A DNA stretch of 43,061 nt from Candidatus Sabulitectum sp. (GTDB lineage: Bacteria; Fermentibacterota; Fermentibacteria; Fermentibacterales; JCC-6), in NCBI GenBank assembly GCA_029938555.1, contig JAOZUR010000020.1, positions 1 through 43,061 on the forward strand. The letters run 5' to 3'. Both the position numbers and the translations under genes were made by a program. Below, one piece after another: positions 8,692 through 18,145 of this stretch. Positions within the stretch are counted from its first letter, which is position 1; every line of letters begins with the position of its first letter. The notes beneath the pieces were generated by a model that saw nothing but the letters and a program-made list of their open reading frames with translations, was not told where the DNA came from and made no database searches.

Positions 8692-10008
8692 ATGTCAGAA
8701 ACTAATGTTAATGTCTGCTCGGTTAACAGGTACTTAGCTCCTTTGCTTCCTAGGGCTATTCTTGTAATTCTTGCTGCTGTAATTTTGCCGAGAATGCTGC
8801 TATTTTTCTACCTTGGTGGGGAATTGCCTGCTCCGCCCCGAGATCAACCGCTTTACATACGAGTTGCCGGTCGTCTAGCTCAGGGGGAAGGTTTTTCATT
8901 TTCATCAGAACAGGGGTTGGTAAAACATTTAGTAGGAACACTTCATGATCATATTCCATTATGGACAGCAAGTGAAGATTATGTATTTGGTCTTGCACCG
9001 GTTGAGCAGCCTACTGCAGTAATGGAACCAGGGTATCCTGTACTGCTGGGAGTTTTCTTTTGGTTATTCGGAGGAATCAGCGGAGCAGTTTTTTCCTTAA
9101 ATCTACTGTTTGCTATAGCTGGAGCTTTTGCTGTACGAAAACTGGTTATGGATGTTTGGGGTGCTGAATCTGGTCTTATGGCTGCAATCTTGTGGGCTTT
9201 GTACCCGCCTTATGTTTACTATTCTGCTTTTGCCATGGGTGAAACTGCTCATTTTGTTATGCTTATGGTGGCAACCATGACAATTTTTTCTGCTGGGCGC
9301 GGGGAAAGCAAAGGATTCCTTGCAGGAATTTCCATTGGTTTGTTTTTCCTTATAAGAGCAACAGCCCTTTTTCTTATTCCTTTACAATTGCTCTTTTTGA
9401 TATGGCGGAAAAGGTGGAAAGCTCTTTTGTTTTATTCTGCAGGATTTTTGCTTGCAGTTTCTCCTTGGGTTGTCAGAAACTGGATATCCATGGGTGAACC
9501 TGTTCTTATGCCAACAAAGGGTGTTTTAAACCTTCTCATGAGAAACGATCCTGAAGTTCTGGCAAAAGAAGGAATAACCGTGCCTGAAAATATTCCAGTA
9601 AACAATTTAGATCTTCTTGGGTATCATCCAGTTGATTCTATTTCAGGTGAACTTGAAAGAAGCAGGGTATTAGGGGAAGTGGGAAGGACTTATGTTTTAA
9701 GTAATCCCAGACTTATGCTTTGGTTAGGTTGGAACAGAGCACTTCATTTTCTTGCTCCTGGAGGAAGTACCTTAGGCGGCTCTGGAAGAATCGCCGGGTT
9801 CTTGATTTACCCATTAATGTTATATGGAGTTTGGGGTTTTTGGCGAAACAAATCACACCCAGAGACAATATTTCTTTTTGCACTGTTTATTTTGTATCTT
9901 CTTGTGCATGCTATGGCTCATGGCGGAGTTCGTTATCGATTACCGGTAGACGCTGTTTTTCTTATTGGGGTTTCATTGGTAACTTGTTGTAGGGGGGGAA
10001 AGAAGTGA
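8692..10008 (+). CDS. GT39/ArnT-like polytopic glycosyltransferase
   Basis: Multiple TM helices, PGYPVLLGVFFWLFGG and PPYVYYSAFAMGETAHF loop, VSPWVVRNWISMGEPVLM motif typical of PMT-like GT-C enzymes. Confidence 0.75.
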   Translation: MSETNVNVCSVNRYLAPLLPRAILVILAAVILPRMLLFFYLGGELPAPPRDQPLYIRVAGRLAQGEGFSFSSEQGLVKHLVGTLHDHIPLWTASEDYVFGLAPVEQPTAVMEPGYPVLLGVFFWLFGGISGAVFSLNLLFAIAGAFAVRKLVMDVWGAESGLMAAILWALYPPYVYYSAFAMGETAHFVMLMVATMTIFSAGRGESKGFLAGISIGLFFLIRATALFLIPLQLLFLIWRKRWKALLFYSAGFLLAVSPWVVRNWISMGEPVLMPTKGVLNLLMRNDPEVLAKEGITVPENIPVNNLDLLGYHPVDSISGELERSRVLGEVGRTYVLSNPRLMLWLGWNRALHFLAPGGSTLGGSGRIAGFLIYPLMLYGVWGFWRNKSHPETIFLFALFILYLLVHAMAHGGVRYRLPVDAVFLIGVSLVTCCRGGKK

Positions 10009-11378
10009 AGAGGTTAAAGCGAATTCTTTTCGTTTTTCCAGAGACTAGATATCCGTCAGGTCAACCTCCTTTGGGAATTGCAATGTTATCTGCCGTTGCC
10101 AAGCAAACCGGTGCAGAAACTGTTTTGTGTGATATGTCTTTCCAGAAAAAGCCTTTTGAACATTTAAGTAATCTTCTTCAGAGTTTTAAACCTGATGCTG
10201 TTTCTATTACAGTGGTCACTCCACAGATTAGAGCTACTCTTTCAGCTTGTGAAGTAATTCGTAAGATTGCACCAGAGGTGTATCTTATGATAGGCGGGCC
10301 ACATGCTACTGTTTTGCCAATCGAGACACTTGAAACTTCAAAAGCAGATCTTGTTTATTCAGGTGAAGGTGAAATAGCATTTAAACAGCTTTTAGAGGGA
10401 ACTGATCCCAAGGATATCCCAGGCGCATGTTTTTTCGAAGATGGGAAGGCGATTCTTGTACCTGGTAAACTTCTTGTTGAAAATCTTGATTCGCTGCCTT
10501 TACCAGATAGAAGCATTTTTGATATGAAAAAATACTTCAGCACTTGGTATTCCATGGATAGAGTAGATCCATCCTTAAAGGGTACTACAATAATGGGCAC
10601 TCGTGGTTGCCCTTATACGTGTACTTTCTGTCAGCCTACTTTATCTGAAATTTTCGGGAAAAAAATGCGCAAGCGTTCACCTGAATCTATAATTCAGGAA
10701 CTGAAACATCTGGTAGAAAATTATTCTATAAACGCATTCATGTTTGAGGATTCTACTTTCATTGTAGACCATAAATGGGTAACAGAAATTTGTTCTTTAA
10801 TGATAAGCCAGAAATTGAACTTGAAGTGGTGCTGTAATGTTCGAGCTGATCTGCTTACAGAAGAGCTTCTTGACACAATGGTAAGTGCAGGTTTGTCCAA
10901 AGTTAATATGGGCGTAGAATCTGCTTCACAGAGAGTTCTAGATGATATTTACAGAAAAGGAATTACCGTTGAAGGAGTGAGAAAAGCTCTTCGATTGTGT
11001 CATTCCCGTGGGCTATTTGTTCAAGGGTATTTCATGCTGGGGGCACCAGGTGAAACTGTTGAAGAAATGAAACTAACAATAGATTTTGCCACCAAGGAGC
11101 CTTTTGATGATGCTCTTTTTGATATCACAACGCCATTTCCTCACACGGAACTTTGGGAAATGTCTAAAGAGTTGATAAATGCAGATTATTCAGAGTTTGA
11201 TTGTTTTCATAAAAGTGTTTATACCCTTGATGGAATCACGGCTGAACAGATAGAAAAACTAAAAAGAAATGCCTTCTGGAAATTCTATGCTCATCCAGCA
11301 AGGATTCTGAAAACTGTACGAACCGTTCTTGGACCTCGAAATTTCAAAAGAACGTTGCTTAAGGTAAGGAGAGTATGA
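10005..11378 (+). CDS. B12-binding domain radical SAM protein
   Basis: RILFVFPETRYPSGQPPLGIAMLSAVAKQTG... B12-type N-terminus and RGCPYTCTFC. GTG start overlaps the previous stop. Confidence 0.9.
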   Translation: MKRLKRILFVFPETRYPSGQPPLGIAMLSAVAKQTGAETVLCDMSFQKKPFEHLSNLLQSFKPDAVSITVVTPQIRATLSACEVIRKIAPEVYLMIGGPHATVLPIETLETSKADLVYSGEGEIAFKQLLEGTDPKDIPGACFFEDGKAILVPGKLLVENLDSLPLPDRSIFDMKKYFSTWYSMDRVDPSLKGTTIMGTRGCPYTCTFCQPTLSEIFGKKMRKRSPESIIQELKHLVENYSINAFMFEDSTFIVDHKWVTEICSLMISQKLNLKWCCNVRADLLTEELLDTMVSAGLSKVNMGVESASQRVLDDIYRKGITVEGVRKALRLCHSRGLFVQGYFMLGAPGETVEEMKLTIDFATKEPFDDALFDITTPFPHTELWEMSKELINADYSEFDCFHKSVYTLDGITAEQIEKLKRNAFWKFYAHPARILKTVRTVLGPRNFKRTLLKVRRV

Positions 11379-12106
11379 GAGAACTAACTATTACCATTGA
11401 CGATGGAGGAATGCATCCAGCAGTGAATTCAGCAATTCAAAAGTGTATTGAATCGGGTGCAGTGAATAGAATTAGCATAATGGCCACAGGTAACAGTTTT
11501 GCAGATGCCAGTATGATGGCCATGATGGGAAGCATTCGTGTTGCCGCTCATCTGGATTGCTGTCAAGGACCATTTCTTTTAAAGGAAAGCAGTTTTCCAG
11601 AATCATTTGTAGCATGGCACAAGCTGGGTGATTCTCTAGCAGAATCAGTTAAGCGCGAGTGGGCTGCTCAAATTGAAATGGTTCTTTCAACAGGCGGTGT
11701 TGTTACAGCCCTTGATAGCCACAAACACCTGCATAATCTTCCTGCATTGCATGATGTTATTATTTCTCTTGCAAAAGATTATGGAATCAGAACAGTCAGG
11801 TCAGCAGTACTGCCCGATAAACTTATGAGGTTTCCTGCTGGTTTAAAACTAAACAATCTAGGTGTTGATTTAAAGAAAAAAATAGAAGCAGCAGGGCTTG
11901 TTACAACAGACAGAATGCTTGGATTTGGGAAGGCAGGGAAAATAAATAAAAAGTACCTATCTAAGTATACTTCACTTTGTAAAGATGGTACTACAGAGGT
12001 TGTAATGCACCCAGCTACAGAAAATATCTGGTCTTCAGGGCAACCCGAAGAGTTAAAGTTGATGACCTCTGATTGGTTTGGTGACTGGTGCAAAGGAAAA
12101 AGCTAG
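11375..12106 (+). CDS. YdjC/ChbG/HpnK-like carbohydrate deacetylase
   Basis: TITIDDGGMHPAVNSAIQKC (ADDFG-type motif), AAHLDC, LDSHKHLHNLPALHDVI and a C-terminal VVMHPA histidine. Confidence 0.8.
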   Translation: MRELTITIDDGGMHPAVNSAIQKCIESGAVNRISIMATGNSFADASMMAMMGSIRVAAHLDCCQGPFLLKESSFPESFVAWHKLGDSLAESVKREWAAQIEMVLSTGGVVTALDSHKHLHNLPALHDVIISLAKDYGIRTVRSAVLPDKLMRFPAGLKLNNLGVDLKKKIEAAGLVTTDRMLGFGKAGKINKKYLSKYTSLCKDGTTEVVMHPATENIWSSGQPEELKLMTSDWFGDWCKGKS

Positions 12107-13431
12107 AATTCTATGTTCTTCTAACTGCACTTCTGGTTAGGCTTGCAGTTTTTGGTCTTGCAGCAAGTGGTTTTTTTCTGGTAGGCGAAGGACGGGTTCA
12201 GGCTAATTTGGCCGAGAACATACTTGCAGGAAGAGGTTTTTTACTTTCTGAATCAATGTTTCATGATGCTGACCCAAGAAGAGATGCTCAGCTTGCTTTC
12301 TTCCGGGAAACAGGTGGTTTTTATGGGGCACTTCTTCCTGAAAAACCAACATCGTTTCTTGTTCCCGGTTATGCTTTGTTTGAAGCTTTTATTTTTCTGA
12401 TCACATCCTCTGGCAACCTTCTTGCAGTAATTGGTTTTCAGCTTATCCTTGGAGTTCTCACTGTTTACTTAGGCATGAAACTCGCATGGCGTTTTCTTTC
12501 AGGGCGTTGGTATATAGCAGCTGCAATTTTCATGGCTCTAGATCCTTATGAATTATATTATCAAGCAATCCCTGCAACACAGGCTCTTTTTTCATTGCTT
12601 TTTGTAGCAGGTCTTTTGCAATCACTTCGTTTTCTTGAGAAACCTGCTGTTTCAAGAGCAATATTTACAGGATTACTGTGGGGGAGCACTTTTATGGTGC
12701 GCCCTGCTGCTCTTCCAATGGTTTTATGGCTTGCGGTTGTTGCTATAGTTGCTTTTAAGTTCTCAAAAAAGGTATTTATTCCATTGCTTGTTATGTTGAT
12801 TTGTTTTGGTTTAGTTTTAACTCCGTGGGCGCTAAGAAATAAGAATACCATGGGACGCTATCAGGTTTTACCACTTCAAGGCGGAGTTCAGATGTGGGAA
12901 TACAACGGTCGAATCTTTACCGATGCTTTTCTTAATGAACACAAAGGTGCAACTCTTCTTTACGGACCAGTGCGAGACACATGGTTATCAAAGTTAAAAC
13001 GCCCGGAACTTGCTGAATTTCCTGAATTTACAACTGAATCAGAGTTTGAAAGAGACAGTACTCTGTATTTCCGCCAGAGTGAATTCATAAAATCAAACCC
13101 AGGTCTTTTTCTTCATCTTTCCGCCTGTAGATTTGCTGAATTTTTTAAACCGTTTCCTTTGAACGATTTTTCACCGGTACATACAACGCTCGGAATTGTT
13201 TCATTCTTCTGGGTTGGTATTTTCTTTTTTGCAGGTACTTTGCTTTTGATTCCCATGGGAAAACATGGTGTTTATATTTCGGGAGTGATTTTGGGATATA
13301 TACTGATGCATCTTTTGACTGCTTCTGGTACTCCTCATCGTGTAGCTCTCGATATTCCACTTGTAATTGCTTCTCTTGTTGCTGTTAAGTATTCTGTATT
13401 AAGATATAAAGTGATGAAAAAAGCTACATGA
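12088..13431 (+). CDS. GT39/ArnT-like polytopic glycosyltransferase (paralogue of 8692-10008)
   Basis: Same topology and motifs: VPGYALFEAFIFLI, DPYELYYQAIPATQALF, LTPWALRNKNTMGRYQVL. GTG start at 12088. Confidence 0.75.
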   Translation: MQRKKLEFYVLLTALLVRLAVFGLAASGFFLVGEGRVQANLAENILAGRGFLLSESMFHDADPRRDAQLAFFRETGGFYGALLPEKPTSFLVPGYALFEAFIFLITSSGNLLAVIGFQLILGVLTVYLGMKLAWRFLSGRWYIAAAIFMALDPYELYYQAIPATQALFSLLFVAGLLQSLRFLEKPAVSRAIFTGLLWGSTFMVRPAALPMVLWLAVVAIVAFKFSKKVFIPLLVMLICFGLVLTPWALRNKNTMGRYQVLPLQGGVQMWEYNGRIFTDAFLNEHKGATLLYGPVRDTWLSKLKRPELAEFPEFTTESEFERDSTLYFRQSEFIKSNPGLFLHLSACRFAEFFKPFPLNDFSPVHTTLGIVSFFWVGIFFFAGTLLLIPMGKHGVYISGVILGYILMHLLTASGTPHRVALDIPLVIASLVAVKYSVLRYKVMKKAT

Positions 13432-14372
13432 GAATTCTTGTTGTGAAAACTCATGCATTCGGAGATTCTTTGCTTGCTACAGCTGCAGTTTCAGCATTGA
13501 TAGATTCTGGGAATAGTGTTTCAGTTTTATCAGGTCCTTCATCTGTAGATGTTTGGAACAGACTGCCGGGAATAGAGTTAGTCATTCAATCTCCAGTACC
13601 CTGTTCATTTTTGAAACTATTTTGGTGGTCACTAAGAAATAAATTGACAGGTTTTGATAAAGTTATTCATCTTGGTTCCTCTAAGAAAGTTTATTATTGG
13701 CTTCGCTTATTGACTGGTTCTGATGTAATAAGTGGAGGAGATGGCAAAACAGGTTTTGGTCTAGCTAGGCCTGCTGCACTTGATTATTGCAGAATTGCAG
13801 GAGTTTCAAATGCAAATCTGAGACCAGTTTTCCCATTAACTCACATAGAAATCTCCACTGCTGAAAAATTCACAGGAAGCTCTTCCTATATTGTGCTTGC
13901 CCCTGGTGGCGCAAGAAATGCAAGAGATTTTGTGCCCTTGAAAAGGTGGCCAATGTCTTCCTGGCAAAAGGTTTCTCTTGCTTTACAGGCAAGAGGGTAT
14001 AAAGTTATTCTTATCGGCGGCCCATCTGACAGAAATGAAATCTCTTCAGTTACCGGTTTGAATCTTGCAGGAAAGCTCTCATGGGGTGAGACTGCAGCTG
14101 TGATTTCAAAAGCAACAATGTTTGCTGGAAATGATAGTGGTCCAGCACATCTTGCAGTTGCAACAGCAGTGCCCGTTCTGGTTTTATTCGGGCCCACAGA
14201 TCCTGAAGCTTTGTATGAGAAGGGCAGTATTGTTCCTGTTTGTGGAACAGTATCCTGTTCACCTTGTTATTCAAATAGTATCTTTCCAGGTTGCAAAGGA
14301 GACGAGGATTGTATGACTTCAATTAATACCGAAATGGTTATTGATACCCTGGAAGGGATGCTTCATAAATGA
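13428..14372 (+). CDS. GT9 heptosyltransferase-like glycosyltransferase
   Basis: MRILVVKTHAFGDSLLATAAVSAL and AGNDSGPAHLAVATAVPVLVLFGPTDPE, typical of the GT9/RfaF family. Confidence 0.9.
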   Translation: MRILVVKTHAFGDSLLATAAVSALIDSGNSVSVLSGPSSVDVWNRLPGIELVIQSPVPCSFLKLFWWSLRNKLTGFDKVIHLGSSKKVYYWLRLLTGSDVISGGDGKTGFGLARPAALDYCRIAGVSNANLRPVFPLTHIEISTAEKFTGSSSYIVLAPGGARNARDFVPLKRWPMSSWQKVSLALQARGYKVILIGGPSDRNEISSVTGLNLAGKLSWGETAAVISKATMFAGNDSGPAHLAVATAVPVLVLFGPTDPEALYEKGSIVPVCGTVSCSPCYSNSIFPGCKGDEDCMTSINTEMVIDTLEGMLHK

Positions 14373-15817
14373 AAGTAACAGCTTTAAATCCACCATTTTT
14401 GCCATTATTCAGCCGAGGTCAGAGAAGTCCTGCTGTCACAAGAAGTGGCACTCTTTATTACCCTATCTGGCTTTCGTATGCTGTTGGTGCCCTTGAACAG
14501 GCTGGGCATAGTATTCAATTTATTGATGCACCTGCTATGGACCTGGATGGAGAAACAACTTTAGAAAAAATCAAGGAATTCTCTCCTGAATTGATCATAG
14601 TGGATACCTCAACTCCTTCCATTATAAACGATGTTAAGTTTGCTGATTCTTTAACAGAAGAAGTTGGTTGTTCTGTTTTTATTACAGGAACACATCCATC
14701 TGCTCTGCCTGAGGAAACAGTTCTTCTTGGTTCTAAATTTACTGGGGCAATTCTTGGGGAATATGAAAAACCTCTGCTGAAAATAGCAGAAGCTCTTAAA
14801 AACAATCTGACAATTGAGGGCATTTCGGGAACAGCATTAAGATCAGAAGACGGTGTATCAGTCACACAGCCTGATGGATACCTTTCAGATCTTGATTCTT
14901 TGCCTTTTGTTAGCTCGGTTTATGCAACACATCTTCCAGTGGAAAGATACAATAATCCTAATGCTCTTCACCCACAGGTGATGATTATGGGAGGAAGAGG
15001 TTGTCCTAATCATTGCAGTTTTTGTGTGTTCCCACAGATGCTTACTGGGCGATTTTACCGAAGTCGCTCTGTTCAAAATGTTGTTGCTGAAATGAAATGG
15101 GTTCAAGAAAATATGCCAGAAGTTCAGGCAGTATTTTTCGAAGACGATACTATTGCTGCTGATATGAAAAGACTTAGATTGCTTTCTGAAGAAATAATAA
15201 AGCAGAAAGTTACTATTTCATGGACATGTAACATGAGAGCGACAGCAGATTATAAAACACTTGATATGTGTCATTCAGCTGGGCTTCGCTCTGTTTGTGT
15301 TGGTTTTGAAAGTGGTTGTAATGAAATTCTTGAATCCATGAGAAAAGGGTTAAAGACCGGTCAAATGACAGAGTTTATGGACAATGCCCGCAAGGCAGAT
15401 ATTCTTGTTCATGGTTGTTTTCTTTTTGGAATTCCAGGTGAAACTAGAGATACTGCTAACAGAACTCTTAAGTTCGCTTTAAATCTTAATCCAGATACAG
15501 CTCAATTTTATCCACTCATGGTCTATCCAGGAACTGATGCTTATTCTGATGTTCAGAAAGCAGGTTTGCTTGATGCGTCCAGCTGGAGAGACTGGTTGAA
15601 AGAAGATGGCACACATGCTTGTGTGGTTAAAACACCGGACATGACATCTGATGATCTTGTTGAGTTTTGTAATTACGCAAGAAGAAAGTTTTACTTAAGA
15701 CCGGGTTACATGATAAAAAAAGCATGGCGTAGTATTTGGGACAAAGGGGAAAGGCATCGAACTCTTCTTGCTTTTCGAACTTTCCGTAAATACATATTCA
15801 GGCGTGGAAATGGCTGA
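14369..15817 (+). CDS. B12-binding domain radical SAM protein
   Basis: YYPIWLSYAVGALEQAGHSIQFIDAP N-terminal domain and RGCPNHCSFC. Third paralogue in the operon. Confidence 0.9.
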   Translation: MKVTALNPPFLPLFSRGQRSPAVTRSGTLYYPIWLSYAVGALEQAGHSIQFIDAPAMDLDGETTLEKIKEFSPELIIVDTSTPSIINDVKFADSLTEEVGCSVFITGTHPSALPEETVLLGSKFTGAILGEYEKPLLKIAEALKNNLTIEGISGTALRSEDGVSVTQPDGYLSDLDSLPFVSSVYATHLPVERYNNPNALHPQVMIMGGRGCPNHCSFCVFPQMLTGRFYRSRSVQNVVAEMKWVQENMPEVQAVFFEDDTIAADMKRLRLLSEEIIKQKVTISWTCNMRATADYKTLDMCHSAGLRSVCVGFESGCNEILESMRKGLKTGQMTEFMDNARKADILVHGCFLFGIPGETRDTANRTLKFALNLNPDTAQFYPLMVYPGTDAYSDVQKAGLLDASSWRDWLKEDGTHACVVKTPDMTSDDLVEFCNYARRKFYLRPGYMIKKAWRSIWDKGERHRTLLAFRTFRKYIFRRGNG

Positions 15818-16757
15818 AATCTCTGTAGTTGTCCCTTTCAGGGGTGAATGGAACAGTTTGATTCCCACATTAATAGCATTGAATCAACAGACCATTCGAT
15901 CCGTTTTATCTGTTGTTTTGAGTGTGGACGGGCACGAGCCCCCGCCACCTGCCATTGAAAAACTTGTTGATGTTTTTGTTACTGGACCTCAGGCTGGGCC
16001 TGCTTCAGCAAGAAATAGAGGGTGGCGTCAGACAGATACTCCATTCATTTTGTTTACTGATTCTGATTGTGTACCACAGGCTAACTGGGCAGAAAAGATG
16101 TTTTCAGTTCTGAAAAATGAGTATGACGCAGCAAAAGGAGTATATTCTAAAGGTGGAACCCGACTGATACAAAGACTGGCTCAGGTAGAGTTCGAGGAGC
16201 GATATCGTCTTATGAATAAGTCGGAGGTTCTTTATCTTGCTGATACTTATTCTGCTGGTTTTCACAGGGAATGGTTAGTTAAGCTTAATGGTTTTGATGA
16301 AAGTTTCCCTTTACCTGAACACGAGGATGTTGATCTTTCCTGGAGGCTTGTAAAAGCTGGAGGGAAAATTGGGTTTGCAGCCCAAGCTATGGTAGCTCAT
16401 ACCCACAGGAAGAGCTGGTCAGAGTATTTTAAGATGAAGTATCGCCGTGGAAAGTGGAGGATTATTCTGGTAAAAAGTTACCCTGCAAGAGTTGTAAAAG
16501 ATGGGTATACTCCGCAGAGCTTGAAACTGCAGATGCTTTTGTCTTTTCCGGTTATTGTTTCATTGGTTCTACTTCCTGTTTACCCAGTTATAACATCCAT
16601 CGTATTGTTGCTCTTCCTACTGTTTACGCTTCCTTTAATGTATACTGCACTTCTCACTGATTCTTCAGTTTGTTTTGCTGTTCCATTTTTTGCGTTATGG
16701 AGGGCTCTTGCTTTGTTTTCTGGTGCACTTGTTGGGTTAAAGAAGGGGCGTAAATAG
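15810..16757 (+). CDS. GT2 family glycosyltransferase
   Basis: MAEISVVVPFRGEWNSLIPTLIALNQQ, ARNRGWRQTDTPFILFTDSDC, PEHEDVDLSWRL. ATG at 15810 fits the family N-terminus better than the track start at 15768. Confidence 0.88.
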   Translation: MAEISVVVPFRGEWNSLIPTLIALNQQTIRSVLSVVLSVDGHEPPPPAIEKLVDVFVTGPQAGPASARNRGWRQTDTPFILFTDSDCVPQANWAEKMFSVLKNEYDAAKGVYSKGGTRLIQRLAQVEFEERYRLMNKSEVLYLADTYSAGFHREWLVKLNGFDESFPLPEHEDVDLSWRLVKAGGKIGFAAQAMVAHTHRKSWSEYFKMKYRRGKWRIILVKSYPARVVKDGYTPQSLKLQMLLSFPVIVSLVLLPVYPVITSIVLLLFLLFTLPLMYTALLTDSSVCFAVPFFALWRALALFSGALVGLKKGRK

Positions 16758-18145
16758 TGTTTGCTCCTATTCGCCGACAACAAAGAATCTATATTCTATT
16801 TCTGCTAGCAGCTGATGTGATCACAGTACCACTTTCCTTGTTTATAACTTGGTACATAAGAACCAGTTGGTTATCAGAATTCTTGCCAGGTTTTACCCAT
16901 ACAATTTCTATCTACTTAGCAACAATTCCAGTTCTTCTTCTTTTGTGGTTAATTTCATGGTGGTCTGCTGGTATGTTTGAGCTGGGAACCCAACAGGCTG
17001 CTTTTTCCGGTCTGGCAAGGCGAATGCGCGCTGCTTTTTATTTAACAGTTGCTGTTATGGCAGCAAGTTATCTTGTAAAAATGGACTATTCAAGAATAAT
17101 GTTACTTATATTCATTCTTTTGTCACAGCCTGTAAACATTTTATTAAGGAAGCTATTCAGTTCCATCTCTCGTAAAGTTGCTCCAATCAAGGAATCACCA
17201 GCTACGTTGGTGATTGGTTCAGGTGAGTTTGCAGAGAGAGTAATTACTTCTTTGAATAAATTCCCAGAGCCAAGACATAAAATTAAAGGTGTTCTGGTTG
17301 AAAATACTGATGTTTCTCAAGAAATTGCAGGTGTGAAGGTAATAGGGCAACCGCGGGATTTACCAAGATTGGTTCAAAGTTTATCGATTGATGAGGTTTT
17401 CTTTGCCAGTGGTTCCATGAGTCGAACAGATATGTTGAAAATAGTGAATTCGGTTCAAAAGCAAGATGTTGTTTTTATGTTGGTGACGGATCTTTTTGAA
17501 ATAGTTACCGGGGTCGGTGATTTAAGCAGTATATCCAGAATGCCAGTTGTGGAAATTGGTTCATCACACAAAGGTATTTTTAATAGTTTTACCAAGAGGT
17601 TGATGGATTTACTTATGTGTCCTATTCTTATTGTCCTTCTTGCTCCGCTCATGGCTGCTATCTGGGTTATTCTTGCGTTAAAACACCAGGGATCTCCGAT
17701 TTTTAAACAGACTCGTGTTGGACGATATGGAAAAGATTTTACTCTTTACAAATTTAGAACAATGAAACCTGAAGCGAATGAGTATGAAGTTGCACCGGTT
17801 CATAAAAACGATTCAAGGGTGACAGGAATAGGTAGATTCTTAAGGAAAACAAGTCTTGATGAACTTCCTCAGTTGTTTAATGTTCTCAGGGGCAGGATGA
17901 GCATGGTCGGGCCAAGGCCTGAAATGGATTTTATCGTAAGTAGTTACAATGCCTGGCAAAGAAGACGACTTGATGTAAAACCTGGAATAACCGGCTTGTG
18001 GCAGATCATGGGTAGGAAAGATCTTCCTCTTCATGAAAATCTTGAATACGATTTTTACTACATGAGAAATCAATCAGTTATGCTTGATATGGCAATTCTT
18101 GCAAGAACGGTTGTTACTGTGTTAAAAGGAAGGGGAGCATACTGA
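16757..18145 (+). CDS. Polyprenyl-phosphate hexose-1-phosphate transferase (WbaP/bacterial sugar transferase type)
   Basis: N-terminal TM helices, central CoA-binding-like domain, C-terminal KRLMDLLMCPILIVLLAPL...GSPIFKQTRVGRYGKDFTLYKFRTM...LDELPQLFNVLRGRMSMVGPRP...KPGITGLWQ. Confidence 0.93.
   Translation: MFAPIRRQQRIYILFLLAADVITVPLSLFITWYIRTSWLSEFLPGFTHTISIYLATIPVLLLLWLISWWSAGMFELGTQQAAFSGLARRMRAAFYLTVAVMAASYLVKMDYSRIMLLIFILLSQPVNILLRKLFSSISRKVAPIKESPATLVIGSGEFAERVITSLNKFPEPRHKIKGVLVENTDVSQEIAGVKVIGQPRDLPRLVQSLSIDEVFFASGSMSRTDMLKIVNSVQKQDVVFMLVTDLFEIVTGVGDLSSISRMPVVEIGSSHKGIFNSFTKRLMDLLMCPILIVLLAPLMAAIWVILALKHQGSPIFKQTRVGRYGKDFTLYKFRTMKPEANEYEVAPVHKNDSRVTGIGRFLRKTSLDELPQLFNVLRGRMSMVGPRPEMDFIVSSYNAWQRRRLDVKPGITGLWQIMGRKDLPLHENLEYDFYYMRNQSVMLDMAILARTVVTVLKGRGAY

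Noticed and set aside
9991-9998. G7 tract at the end of the first GT39 gene as a phase-variation site
   Set aside because: It sits just before the next GTG start and is more simply the Shine-Dalgarno region for 10005.
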